The notes: a model not told the origin generated them from the sequence alone. A DNA stretch of 35,607 nt from Actinomycetota bacterium (GCA_016870245.1 VGCA01000009.1:1-35607), one strand, 5' to 3'. Shown: positions 22,143 to 30,508, numbered from the stretch's first letter. Numbers and translations: made by a program.

Positions 22143-22846
22143 TCGCCCACGACCCGTCGGCCGGGGCCGACTCGGTGCCCGCGGCCACGCGACGTCCGGT
22201 CTCCCGGGCGCGGGTCGACGCGGCCGGCGAAGCCCGGCGCCTCGCCCACGGGATCGTCGCCGCCGACGCCGACGACGCCACGTTCTCCGCGGTCGCGGGG
22301 CTGCTCGCCGAGGCCAACGCGATCCTCGCCGCGGTGCCGCACCTGCCGCGGCCCGAGTTCGACCCGGCCCGGCTCGAGCAGGCCCGCACGGAGCTCGGGA
22401 CGTCGGACATCGACGCCATGGCCGACCGCGCCGTCGCCGGGCCCGCGAACCCGACCAGCGTCGACCTCGAGGCCCGCACCCTCGACGACGGCGCCGAGGC
22501 GGAGGTCGTGTTCGGCCCGGCGTTCGAGGGCGCGCCCGGCCGCGCGCACGGGGGCGTGGTTGCCGCGGTGTTCGACGACCTCCTCGGCATGGCGATGGCC
22601 GGGACCCGGTCGATCGGGTTCACCGGCCGCCTCACCGTGCACTACCGCAACCCGGTCCCGATCGAGACTGCGATCACCTTCCGGTTGCGCACCGGCGAGA
22701 GCCAGGGCCGCAAGCTGCACGTGCACGGCGACGCCCGGCTCGGCGACCAGGTGCTCGCGACCGCCGACGCCCTGATGATCCTGGTCGATCCCGAGCACTT
22801 CAAGATCCACGCGCGGGACCTGGTCGCCCGCGGGGAAGGAGCCTGA
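22139..22846 (+). CDS. PaaI-like hotdog-fold thioesterase
   Basis: A 235-aa protein. The C-terminal 130 residues form a hotdog domain: VVFGPAFEGAPGRAHGGVVA with the typical HGG before the catalytic helix, AVFDDLLGMAM, then TGRLTVHYRNPVPIETAI and a LHVHGDARLGDQVLATADAL finish. It would hydrolyse an acyl-CoA. The first 100 residues are a helical extension with no domain I recognise (ARRLAHGIVAADADDATFSA). GTG 22139 is preferred; GTG 22106 would add 11 residues lying in the hairpin element. Its TGA is 1 nt before the ATG of the acyltransferase. Confidence 0.83.
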   Translation: MIAHDPSAGADSVPAATRRPVSRARVDAAGEARRLAHGIVAADADDATFSAVAGLLAEANAILAAVPHLPRPEFDPARLEQARTELGTSDIDAMADRAVAGPANPTSVDLEARTLDDGAEAEVVFGPAFEGAPGRAHGGVVAAVFDDLLGMAMAGTRSIGFTGRLTVHYRNPVPIETAITFRLRTGESQGRKLHVHGDARLGDQVLATADALMILVDPEHFKIHARDLVARGEGA

Positions 22847-22847
22847 C

Positions 22848-23846
22848 ATGGGCCGGCGCATCATCAGCGTCCCCGTCCTGTACCTCCTCGCGCTCGGGTT
22901 CCTCGTCCTGCTCCCGATCTGGCTGCCCGTCACCGTGATCTGGGACCTGGTGACCGGGCCCCGCCGAATGGCCCACACCCGGCTCCTCGCGTTCGGCTTC
23001 TGGTGGTCGTGGCTGGAGTCGATCGGCCTGACCGTGTCGTTCTGGTTCCTGGTGACCGGTCGGGCCAAGCGGACCGAACCGCACTTCCGGCTCCAGCGGT
23101 GGTGGGCCAACGGCCTGGTCGTCGGTCTGCGTCTCACCTGCCGGCTCACCCTGGAGCCCCGCCATCTGGAGGTGCTCACCCCGGGCCCGGTGATCGTCCT
23201 CCCGCGCCACGCGAGCCTCGCCGACGCGCTGCTCTCCGCCTGGTTCGTCACCCAGCCCGGGCTGCGGCCGCACTACGTGCTCAAGCGCGAGCTCCTGGCC
23301 GACCCCTGCCTCGACATCGTCGGCAATCGCCTGCCCAACCACTTCCTCGACCGCGGTGCCGTCGACGCGAAGCCGGAGCTCGACGCGATCCGAACGATGG
23401 CCGAGGGTGTGCGGGGCGTCGACGAGTGTGCGGTGATCTTCCCCGAGGGCACGCGCGCCAACCCGGAGAAGCGGGCCAAGGCCATGGCCCGCCTCGCGGA
23501 GCGCAACGCCGAGCGGGCGGCGAAGCTCTCGGCCCTCGAGCACCTCAACCCGCCGCGGCCGGCGGGCACGCTGGCCGTGCTCGACGGCGCACCCGACGCC
23601 GACATCGTCATCATGGCCCACGCCGGCTTCGAGGGGCTCGACACGTTCGGCGGCATCCTCAAGGCGATCCCGGGCACGGCCCCGGTCCTGCTCGACTGCG
23701 TGCGCATCCCCCGCAGCGAGGTCCCCGACGACGACGAGGGCCGCATCGCCTGGCTCGACGACCAGTGGCTCGCGCTCGACCGTCGGGTCGACACGCTGCT
23801 CGCCGAACGGGCGGCGATGACCGCCGCGGTCGAGACGTTCCGATGA
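22848..23846 (+). CDS. PlsC-like 1-acylglycerol-3-phosphate acyltransferase family protein
   Basis: A 332-aa membrane-associated acyltransferase. N-terminal hydrophobic segments (VPVLYLLALGFLVLLPIWLP and SWLESIGLTVSFWFLVTG) anchor it. The catalytic motif is RHASLAD (HX4D), followed by FLDRGAVDAKPELDAI and FPEGTR, the glycerol-phosphate-binding block. The C-terminal part is longer than in basic PlsC and resembles actinobacterial lysophosphatidate acyltransferases. It would transfer acyl chains onto a lysolipid. The Shine-Dalgarno GAAGGA precedes ATG 22848. Its TGA overlaps the next ATG (ATGA). Confidence 0.87.
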   Translation: MGRRIISVPVLYLLALGFLVLLPIWLPVTVIWDLVTGPRRMAHTRLLAFGFWWSWLESIGLTVSFWFLVTGRAKRTEPHFRLQRWWANGLVVGLRLTCRLTLEPRHLEVLTPGPVIVLPRHASLADALLSAWFVTQPGLRPHYVLKRELLADPCLDIVGNRLPNHFLDRGAVDAKPELDAIRTMAEGVRGVDECAVIFPEGTRANPEKRAKAMARLAERNAERAAKLSALEHLNPPRPAGTLAVLDGAPDADIVIMAHAGFEGLDTFGGILKAIPGTAPVLLDCVRIPRSEVPDDDEGRIAWLDDQWLALDRRVDTLLAERAAMTAAVETFR

Positions 23847-24634
23847 GCGACGCGGCGACCGCGATGCTCGTGGCCGCGGCCACGATCGCGGCGCTGATGC
23901 TCGTCACCTGGCTGGTCAGCCTGCCGCTGCGCAACGCCTCGATCGTCGACCTGATCTGGGGCCTCGGCTTCGTCCTCGTCGCGTGGGCGGTGCGCCTGAC
24001 GGTCGACGGGAACTCGGCCCGCCAGTGGCTCCTCGTGGCGATGGTGACCATCTGGGGCCTACGGCTGTCGATCTACCTCACGTGGCGCAACCACGGCAAC
24101 GGCGAGGACTACCGCTACCAGGCGATGCGCCGGCACTGGGGGCCGCGGTTCTGGTGGGTGAGCCTGTTCACGGTCTTCGTCCTCCAGGGCGTGCTCATGT
24201 GGACGGTGTCGATCGGCGTGCAGCTCGGGCAGGTGCCCGACACGCCCGGGCTCGGGCCGCTCGCCGCACTCGGGGTGCTCGTGTGGCTCGTGGGGATCAC
24301 CTTCGAGGCCGTGGGCGACGCCCAGCTCGCCCGGTTCAAGGGCGACCCCGCGAACCGGGGCAAGGTGATGGACCGCGGTCTGTGGCGCTACACGCGCCAC
24401 CCCAACTACTTCGGCGACGCCTGCGTGTGGTGGGGGATCGCCCTCGTCGCCGCCGAGAGCGGACTGGGCGCGTTCGGCATCATCGGCGCCGTCGTGATGA
24501 CCGTGCTGCTGCGGCGGGTGTCGGGGGTGACGCTCCTCGAGAAGTCGCTGAAGAAGCGCCGTGAGGGCTACGAGGAGTACATCGCCCGCACCAGCCCGTT
24601 CGTCCCGCGCCCACCGCGCACGCCCTCGACCTGA
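23843..24634 (+). CDS. DUF1295 / steroid 5-alpha-reductase-like membrane protein
   Basis: A 263-aa polytopic protein of the DUF1295 family. Hydrophobic segments begin at the N-terminus (TAMLVAAATIAALMLVTWLV), and IVDLIWGLGFVLVAWAVR is a family landmark. The conserved C-terminal block is YTRHPNYFGDACVWWGIAL, which resembles the NADPH- and substrate-binding end of steroid 5-alpha reductases and isoprenylcysteine methyltransferases. It probably reduces or modifies a lipid or isoprenoid. ATG 23843 overlaps the acyltransferase stop, so the two proteins are likely made in fixed ratio. Confidence 0.85.
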   Translation: MSDAATAMLVAAATIAALMLVTWLVSLPLRNASIVDLIWGLGFVLVAWAVRLTVDGNSARQWLLVAMVTIWGLRLSIYLTWRNHGNGEDYRYQAMRRHWGPRFWWVSLFTVFVLQGVLMWTVSIGVQLGQVPDTPGLGPLAALGVLVWLVGITFEAVGDAQLARFKGDPANRGKVMDRGLWRYTRHPNYFGDACVWWGIALVAAESGLGAFGIIGAVVMTVLLRRVSGVTLLEKSLKKRREGYEEYIARTSPFVPRPPRTPST

Positions 24635-24665
24635 CCCGCCGGTCGATCCGGGAGGAGACCCGACC

Positions 24666-25826
24666 ATGAAGTCGCTGGGGCCGCTCACCGCGGCCGACGA
24701 GATGATGACCCACCAGATCGTCGACACCTTCGCGTCGGTCGGGCAGACCGACCGTTCGTGGACCGAGAAGGTCTGCGCCATGGCCTGCGCCAAGGACGGC
24801 TCCCTGTACCTCGGCTTCGGCCTCGGCAAGTACACCAACCGGGGCGTGATGGACGGGTACGCGGCGATCTCCAGAGGCAAGGAGATCCGCGTGGTGCGCG
24901 CGAGCCGCGAGCTCGGTGCTGACCCGGTGACCACGTCGATCGGGCCGATCCACTACGAGGTGCTCGAGCCCCTGCAGCGCGTGCGGTTCGCGCTCGACGC
25001 CAACGACGCGCAGCCGATCGCGTTCGAGTGGATCTTCGAGTCGGTGGTCCCGCCGTTCGTCGAGCACCCGGAGCAGGCCCGCAGCCGCGACGGCCTGCGT
25101 CTCGACCAGGACCTCATCCGCTACCACCAGTCCGGCGTCGCGCACGGCTGGGTCGAGATCGAGGGCGTGCGCACGGAGTTCGACACCGACTCGTGGGTCA
25201 GCACGCGCGACCACTCGTGGGGCGTCCGCCACGGCGTGGGCGCGCCCGACCCCGACGTGAAGGAGGCCGACCGCCCGGCCGAGCTCGCGATCCTCGTCAA
25301 CTGGAGCCCCATCGTCTGCGAGCGGCCCGACGGATCGCGCTACGCGCTCCACTGGTTCTGGCAGCGCCAGCAGGTGCCGGGCTGGCAGAACGAGCACTTC
25401 CAGGGCGGGGTGGAGCACCCCGACGGCACCAAGGAGCCCTTCACCGCGATCGAGCCGGAGTTCGAGGTCGACCCGGTGACCCGCCGGGTGCGGCGAGGCC
25501 GGGTGACGTTCCGCCTGGCCGACGGGTCCACCCGACCGATCACCATCGAGAAGCTCGACGACACCGGCCTGCCCCTCGGCGCCGGTCTCTACTTCGGGCT
25601 CGACGGCAAGTTCCACGGCTCGTACCGCGGTGTGCTCGAAGTCGAGGGCGAGCACGTCCCCGACGTGACCGAGGCCGCCGCGGCCCGGCGGCTGCACCAG
25701 CTCGTCGACCACGTCGTCCGCGTGGAGGACCCGGTCGGCGGCGGGATCGGCGTCGGCAACCTCCAGACCCTGTTCGTCGGCCCCATCCCCGACATGGGCC
25801 TCGACCAGGAGTCGTCCTTCCTCTGA
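24666..25826 (+). CDS. Unrecognised protein, possibly lipocalin-like (CrtC/AttH type)
   Basis: A 386-aa soluble protein without signal peptide or membrane segments. The sequence is rich in paired beta strands with Trp and Tyr (FEWIFESVVPPF, SGVAHGWVEIEGVRTEF, DSWVSTRDHSWGVRHG, YALHWFWQRQQVPGW). STRDHSWGVR in particular resembles the two-barrel CrtC/AttH lipocalin-like proteins that bind or hydrate lipids and carotenoids. I rank that as a suggestion only. ATG 24666 has a GGGAGGAGA Shine-Dalgarno, 31 nt after the DUF1295 gene, so it is the last gene of the cupin-kinase-thioesterase-acyltransferase run. The 27-bp repeat array begins 4 nt after its TGA. Confidence 0.7.
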   Translation: MKSLGPLTAADEMMTHQIVDTFASVGQTDRSWTEKVCAMACAKDGSLYLGFGLGKYTNRGVMDGYAAISRGKEIRVVRASRELGADPVTTSIGPIHYEVLEPLQRVRFALDANDAQPIAFEWIFESVVPPFVEHPEQARSRDGLRLDQDLIRYHQSGVAHGWVEIEGVRTEFDTDSWVSTRDHSWGVRHGVGAPDPDVKEADRPAELAILVNWSPIVCERPDGSRYALHWFWQRQQVPGWQNEHFQGGVEHPDGTKEPFTAIEPEFEVDPVTRRVRRGRVTFRLADGSTRPITIEKLDDTGLPLGAGLYFGLDGKFHGSYRGVLEVEGEHVPDVTEAAAARRLHQLVDHVVRVEDPVGGGIGVGNLQTLFVGPIPDMGLDQESSFL

Positions 25827-25830
25827 CCCC

Positions 25831-26063
25831 GATGCGCTTCTCACCGTCGATCCGGCCGATGCGCTTCTCACCGTCGATGCGGCCGATGCGTTTCTCACCG
25901 TCGATGCGGCCGATGCGCTTCTCACCGTCGATGCGGCCGATGCGCTTCTCACCGTCGATGCGGCCGATGCGCTTCTCACCGTCGATCGACTCCCGGCACC
26001 CGTACCGGGGCCGAAGCCCGTGGGGCCCGTGATCGGCCCTCGATCGACGGTGAGAAACGCATC
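25831..26063. repeat. Dispersed 21-bp repeat, locus 2: six tandem copies (27-bp period) plus one inverted copy
   Basis: Direct copies of the same unit as at 4636 start at 25831, 25858, 25885, 25912, 25939 and 25966. They are separated by 6-bp spacers (CCGGCC once, then GCGGCC). The third copy and the inverted copy (26043-26063) carry the T variant. The last direct copy and the inverted copy form 24-bp arms with one mismatch (25966-25989 and 26040-26063) around a 50-nt GC-rich loop. The array starts 4 nt after a stop codon. Together with 26064-26138 it is the longest stretch without a gene in the window. Confidence 0.92.
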
Positions 26064-26126
26064 AGCGGGCTCGGTCGGTCATGGTGGTCGTGGCGCGACC
26101 CTGAGCCACCCCGGCCGGGCGCGTGA

Positions 26127-26132
26127 GAGGAT
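26127..26132 (+). promoter_or_regulatory. Possible leaderless -10 element GAGGAT
   Basis: GAGGAT keeps the A and final T of TANNNT and is followed by 6 nt and GTG 26139. No ribosome binding site precedes that GTG at a normal distance. Confidence 0.3.
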
Positions 26133-26138
26133 GCGCGG

Positions 26139-26951
26139 GTGACGCTCGAGACGGTCCCGCTGTCAGCGGCCCTGGGGGTGGAGGTGCGCGGCGTCGACCT
26201 GCACGCGGACCCCGAGCCCTGGAGCGAGACGCTGCGCGACCTGCTCACCCGTCACCACCTGCTCTGCTTCCGCGTGACGGACCTGGCCCCCGCCGAGCAG
26301 CAGCGGCTCCTCGCCGGCTTCGGCCCACTGCTCGACGAGAGCTTCGACGGGTCGGGCTACAGCCTCGTGTCGAACGTCGAGGCCGGCGGGGTGCTGGGGG
26401 AGTGGGAGTACCTGTTCCACTCCGACCTCGAGTTCACCGACGACCCGATTCGGGTCATCAGCCTCTACGCACTCGAGCTCCCGGACGCTCCGACGTCGAC
26501 GCGCTTCGCCAACACCGCACGGGCCGCCCGGCGGCTCGACGCGGCGACCCGCGACCGCGTGGAGGGCCGCACCGCCGTCCACGTGTACCCGCTCACGAGC
26601 GCCCGGGGCGACGTGCGCTTCCGCCTCGCCGACGTCGACGCCGGCGCCGCCACCGCCGAGCACCCCGTCCTCATGGCCCACCCGGTGACCGGCGAGGACC
26701 TGCTGTACGTGGGTGCGATGCAGACCGACTCGATCGTGGGCCTCCCCGACGACGAGAGCGAGGAGCTCCTGGCCCGGTGCTGGGACGTCCTCTACGCCCC
26801 CGACAACGTCTACGAGCACGTGTGGTCCGCGGGGGACCTCCTCGTCTGGGACAATCTCGCCCTGCACCATGCCCGCAGCGCCGTCTCGGGCCGCCGCACC
26901 CTCCGGCGCGTCCCCGTTGGCTCCACCGTCGCCCGCCTGCGCACCACCTGA
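26139..26951 (+). CDS. TauD/TfdA-family Fe(II)/2-oxoglutarate-dependent dioxygenase
   Basis: A 270-aa jelly-roll dioxygenase. FHSDLEF holds the HxD iron ligands, ALHHARS the distal His, and RRTLRRV the Arg that binds 2-oxoglutarate. The N-terminal LGVEVRGVDL is the family's usual entry strand. Such enzymes hydroxylate and thereby cleave sulfonates, phenoxy acids, carnitine-like or other small acids; the substrate is not clear. GTG 26139 is the chosen start. The next gene begins 19 nt after its stop, so it likely shares a transcript with the D-aminoacylase-like and PIG-L genes. Confidence 0.88.
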   Translation: MTLETVPLSAALGVEVRGVDLHADPEPWSETLRDLLTRHHLLCFRVTDLAPAEQQRLLAGFGPLLDESFDGSGYSLVSNVEAGGVLGEWEYLFHSDLEFTDDPIRVISLYALELPDAPTSTRFANTARAARRLDAATRDRVEGRTAVHVYPLTSARGDVRFRLADVDAGAATAEHPVLMAHPVTGEDLLYVGAMQTDSIVGLPDDESEELLARCWDVLYAPDNVYEHVWSAGDLLVWDNLALHHARSAVSGRRTLRRVPVGSTVARLRTT

Positions 26952-26970
26952 TCCGAAAGCGAGTCCACCG

Positions 26971-28731
26971 ATGCACGACCTCGTCATCCGGGCCGGCACC
27001 GTCGTCGACGGGACCGGAGCCCCGGGGGTCACCGCCGACGTCGCCATCGACGACGGCATCGTCACCGACGTCGGCCGCGTCGGGAAGGGCCGCCGCGAGA
27101 TCGACGCCGACGGCGCGCTCGTCACCCCGGGCTTCGTCGACGTGCACACCCACTTCGACGGACAGGCCACCTGGGACCCGCACCTCACACCGTCGTGCTG
27201 GCACGGGGTCACCACCGCGGTGCTCGGCAACTGCGGGGTGGGGTTCGCGCCGGCCGACCCCACCAAGCACGATTGGCTGATCGGGCTGATGGAGGGGGTG
27301 GAGGACATCCCCGGCACCGCGCTGCACGAGGGGATGACCTTCGACTGGGAGTCGTTCCCCGAGTACCTCGACGCGCTGGAGCGCATGCCCCGGGCCATCG
27401 ACATCGGCACCCACGTGCCCCACGGCGCGGTCCGGGCCTACGTCATGGGCGAGCGCGGCGCCCGCAACGAGGCGAGCACGGCCGACGACATCGCCGCCAT
27501 GGCCGACATCGTTGAGGACGCGTTGCGAGCCGGCGCCCTCGGGTTCTCCACCAGCCGCACGATGGGGCACCGGGCGATCGACGGCGAGCCCGTCCCCGGC
27601 ACGTTCGCCGCGGAAGACGAGCTGTTCGCGCTGGGCGAGGCGCTGCAGCGAGCCGGTCACGGGGTGTTCGAGCTGGCGCCCGCCGGCACCGGCGGCGAGG
27701 CCGCCGGCGACTCGCCCGACGCGCACGCGACCGAGATCGACTGGATGGTGCGCATGGCGGAGGCGACCGGCGTGCCGGTCACGTTCCTCGTGATGCAGTC
27801 GCACGTCGATCCCGACCGGTGGCGCCACCAGTTCGCCGTGGCCCGGGAGGCCCGGGCCGCGGGCACACCGGTGTATCCGCAGGTGGCGTCTCGGTGCTTC
27901 GGCATGCTCGTGGGCCACCAGTCGCGCGCCAACCCGTTCCGTACGCGGCCCGGCTACCAGGCGTTGATCGACCTGCCGTTCGCCGACCGCATCGCTCGGC
28001 TGCGCGACCCCGCGGTTCGGGCCCGCATCCTCGCCGAGGGGCCGCCGCCGGCGACGCCGGGCACGCTCTCCGCGCAGATGCAGTCGTCGATGTTCGACGC
28101 GCTGTACCCGATGGGCGACCCGGCCGACTACGAGCCCACCGACGACATGACCCTGCGCGCGATCGCGGCCCGCGAGGGTCGGACCGTCGAGGAGGTCGCG
28201 TACGACGCGATGCTCGCCAACGACGGCTACGAGCTGCTCCTCTACCCGCTGCTCAACTTCGGCGGCGGCAGCTACGACGCGCTGTACGAGATGATGACCG
28301 ACCCGATCACGGTGCAGGGGCTGGGCGACGGCGGCGCGCACTGCGGCATCGTGTGCGACGCGAGCATGACCACGTACCTGCTGTCGTACTGGGTGCGCGA
28401 CCGTGCCCGCGGCCCCCGGCTCGAGCTGCCCACCGCGGTCGAGCGCCTCACCCGAGGCCCCGCTGCGCTCTACGGGTTGCACGACCGCGGTGTGCTGGCC
28501 CCCGGCATGCGCGGCGACGTCAACGTCATCGACTTCGACGGGCTCGGCATCCTCCGTCCGGAGATGGTCCACGACCTCCCCGCGGGCGCGGGCCGGATGA
28601 TCCAGCGCTCCACCGGGTACGTCGCCACCGTGGTGGCCGGCGACACCGTGGTGGATGCGGGGGAGTGCACCGACGCGATGCCCGGCGGCCTGATCCGCGG
28701 TCCCCAGGCCGGTCCCGGGGCGGCCGCGTGA
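26971..28731 (+). CDS. Amidohydrolase family 3 / N-acyl-D-amino-acid deacylase-like protein
   Basis: A 586-aa metal-dependent hydrolase. The N-terminal small beta domain (DLVIRAGTVVDGTGAPG) leads to TPGFVDVHTHFDGQATWDP, with the HxH metal site and catalytic-loop Asp. LGNCGVGFAP follows, then FSTSRTMGHRA, and the C-terminal metal Asp region GDGGAHCGIVCDASMTTYLL. Typical N-acyl-D-amino-acid deacylases are 480-540 aa, so this belongs to the longer actinobacterial subgroup, whose substrates are mostly unknown. ATG 26971 has only a weak upstream purine stretch. A tiny ORF of 9 codons links its stop to the next start. Confidence 0.88.
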   Translation: MHDLVIRAGTVVDGTGAPGVTADVAIDDGIVTDVGRVGKGRREIDADGALVTPGFVDVHTHFDGQATWDPHLTPSCWHGVTTAVLGNCGVGFAPADPTKHDWLIGLMEGVEDIPGTALHEGMTFDWESFPEYLDALERMPRAIDIGTHVPHGAVRAYVMGERGARNEASTADDIAAMADIVEDALRAGALGFSTSRTMGHRAIDGEPVPGTFAAEDELFALGEALQRAGHGVFELAPAGTGGEAAGDSPDAHATEIDWMVRMAEATGVPVTFLVMQSHVDPDRWRHQFAVAREARAAGTPVYPQVASRCFGMLVGHQSRANPFRTRPGYQALIDLPFADRIARLRDPAVRARILAEGPPPATPGTLSAQMQSSMFDALYPMGDPADYEPTDDMTLRAIAAREGRTVEEVAYDAMLANDGYELLLYPLLNFGGGSYDALYEMMTDPITVQGLGDGGAHCGIVCDASMTTYLLSYWVRDRARGPRLELPTAVERLTRGPAALYGLHDRGVLAPGMRGDVNVIDFDGLGILRPEMVHDLPAGAGRMIQRSTGYVATVVAGDTVVDAGECTDAMPGGLIRGPQAGPGAAA

Positions 28732-28757
28732 GCGACCGGACCCCGAGGCACCGATGA
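28728..28757 (+). CDS. Nine-codon bridging ORF, possibly a coupling element
   Basis: GTG 28728 overlaps the TGA of the amidohydrolase 3 gene (GTGA), and after nine codons (VSDRTPRHR) its TGA overlaps the ATG of the PIG-L gene (ATGA). This mirrors the arrangement at 22053-22142. It may only be a ribosome bridge, and it could be chance. Confidence 0.25.
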   Translation: MSDRTPRHR

Positions 28758-29476
28758 CCACGCCCGGCCTGGCGCCGGTTCCCGAGGACTGGTCCCGCGC
28801 GCTCGCGGTCGTGGCCCATCCCGACGACCTCGAGTACGGCGCCGCGGCCGCGATCGCCCGCTGGACCGACCAGGGCAAGTGGGTCGGCTACGTGCTCGCG
28901 ACCTCGGGTGAAGCGGGCATCGACGCCATCGCCCCCGACGAGGCGGCCCGGCTACGCCAGGACGAGGAACGGCGGTCGGCCGCGGTCGTGGGCGTCGACA
29001 CGGTCGAGTTCCTCGCGCACCCCGACGGCCTGGTCGAGCCGTCGATCGCGCTGCGCCGCGACCTCGCCTCCGCGATCCGCCGCCACCGGCCCGAGGTGCT
29101 CGTCTCCATCCACTACGGCGAGCGCTGGCCCGGCGGCCTCAACCACGCCGACCACCGGGCCGTGGGCATCGCGCTCCTCGACGCAGCCCGCGACGCCGCC
29201 AACCGCTGGGTGTTCACCGGCGCGGGCGGGGATCCGTGGAGCGGCGTGCGCTTCGCCCTGTTCGGTGGCTCGCCCGACGCCGACCACTACGTCGACGTCA
29301 CCGGCACCATCGACCGGGGTGTGGCGTCGCTGCGCGAGCACGCCGTGTACCTCGACAACCTCGCCGACGGGACCGTCGGCAAGGACCCCGAGCCCTTCCT
29401 GCGGGGCATGGCCGAGGCCGCGGGCGCCGAGTGCGGCGTGGCCGCCGCTACGACGTTCCGCCTCGAGCCCCTCTGA
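28754..29476 (+). CDS. PIG-L (LmbE-like) deacetylase
   Basis: A 240-aa zinc-dependent deacetylase. AHPDDLEYGA is the signature with zinc-binding His and Asp, and NHADHRAVG supplies the third ligand. The core IHYGERWPGG lies between them. Relatives remove N-acetyl groups from amino sugars (MshB, Mca) or hydrolyse small amides. With a D-aminoacylase-like hydrolase upstream, an amide-removal route is plausible. ATG 28754 is chosen. Its last 29 nt overlap the 3' end of the convergent aldo/keto reductase gene. Confidence 0.87.
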   Translation: MTTPGLAPVPEDWSRALAVVAHPDDLEYGAAAAIARWTDQGKWVGYVLATSGEAGIDAIAPDEAARLRQDEERRSAAVVGVDTVEFLAHPDGLVEPSIALRRDLASAIRRHRPEVLVSIHYGERWPGGLNHADHRAVGIALLDAARDAANRWVFTGAGGDPWSGVRFALFGGSPDADHYVDVTGTIDRGVASLREHAVYLDNLADGTVGKDPEPFLRGMAEAAGAECGVAAATTFRLEPL

Positions 29477-30506
29477 CCCGGCGCCGGGCGGCCGGCTCGG
29501 CGAGCCAGGGTCGGGTCCACCCCGCGTCGGCCACGGGATCGACGTCGATGCCGGGCGGTACGAGCGCGTCGACCGCGTCGAGCACCTCGGCGTCGAGCAC
29601 GAGGTCCGCCGCGTCGAGCAGGTCGTCGAGCTGCTCCGCGGTGCGGGGCCCGATGAGCACCGACGACACCGCCGGGTGCTCGGCGGCGAAGGCGAGGGCC
29701 AGATGGGTGAGCGAGATGCCCGCGTCGTCGGCGACCGCACCGAGCGCGGCGACGATCGCGTGCTTGCGCTGCACCTCCGGCCGGGCCTGGTCGAAGGTCG
29801 CCCGCTGGCGCTCCCAGCGGACCGCGCGTGAATCGCCCGGGGCCGGGGTGCCCGTGTACTTGCCGGTGAGGAAGCCGCCGTTGAGGGGGCCCCACACCAT
29901 GACGCCGAGTCCGTAGCGGGCGCAGGTCGGGAGGACGTCGCGCTCGATGCCGCGGTTGAGGATCGAGTACGGCGGCTGCTCGACCCGGGGCCGTTCACGG
30001 TGCCGGCGCTCGGAGGTCCACACGGCGTCGACGATGCCGTCGGACGGGAACGTCGAGATGCCGACGGCCCGGACCTTGCCCTGGTGCACGAGATCCGACA
30101 TCGCGCCGAGCGACTCGTCGAGGTCGGTCGCCGGATCCGGCTTGTGCAGGTAGTAGACGTCGAGGTGATCGGTGCCGAGGCGGGTGAGCGACTCCTCGCA
30201 GGCCCGCACGATCCACCGGCGCGACGACCCGGCGCGGTTGGCGTCGGGCCCCATCGGCCAGAAGCACTTGCTCGCGAGCACGACGTCGTCGCGCCGGTCG
30301 GCGAGCGCGCGGCCCACGATCCGCTCCGACTCCCCGCCGGAGTAGATGTCGGCGGTGTCGACGACGTTCACACCGCGGTCCAGGGCCGCGTGCACGATCC
30401 GGACGCAGTCGTCGACGTCGGTGTTGCCGAGGGGTCCGAACGACATCGCCCCCAGCGCGAAGGCGCTGACCGTGATGCCGGTCGCGCCGAGCCGGCGTTG
30501 CTCCAC
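29448..30506 (-). CDS. Aldo/keto reductase
   Basis: A 352-aa NADPH-dependent (beta/alpha)8 oxidoreductase. The catalytic tetrad is visible: Asp and Tyr in VVDTADIYSGGESE, Lys in LASKCF, His in YYLHKPDP. MVWGPLNGGFLTGKY and the cofactor end LIGPRTAEQLDD follow. GTG 30506 sits 2 nt after the amidohydrolase stop with a GGGGAGG Shine-Dalgarno, so it is coupled. Its Arg-rich C-terminus runs 29 nt into the PIG-L gene. It would reduce an aldehyde or ketone produced by the same operon. The last gene of the five-gene minus-strand operon. Confidence 0.9.
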   Translation of the reverse strand: MEQRRLGATGITVSAFALGAMSFGPLGNTDVDDCVRIVHAALDRGVNVVDTADIYSGGESERIVGRALADRRDDVVLASKCFWPMGPDANRAGSSRRWIVRACEESLTRLGTDHLDVYYLHKPDPATDLDESLGAMSDLVHQGKVRAVGISTFPSDGIVDAVWTSERRHRERPRVEQPPYSILNRGIERDVLPTCARYGLGVMVWGPLNGGFLTGKYTGTPAPGDSRAVRWERQRATFDQARPEVQRKHAIVAALGAVADDAGISLTHLALAFAAEHPAVSSVLIGPRTAEQLDDLLDAADLVLDAEVLDAVDALVPPGIDVDPVADAGWTRPWLAEPAARRRVRGARGGTS

Positions 30507-30508
30507 CG

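Noticed and set aside
25831-25986. Coding interpretation of the 27-bp array (27 is a multiple of 3; the minus strand reads IDGEKRIGR repeatedly)
   Set aside because: There is no start codon with a ribosome binding site, the plus frame is equally open by repetition, and locus 1 has 33-bp rather than 27-bp steps with variable spacers.
25831-26063. CRISPR array
   Set aside because: The spacers are 6 bp and almost the same sequence each time, far too short and uniform for CRISPR, and no cas genes are present.
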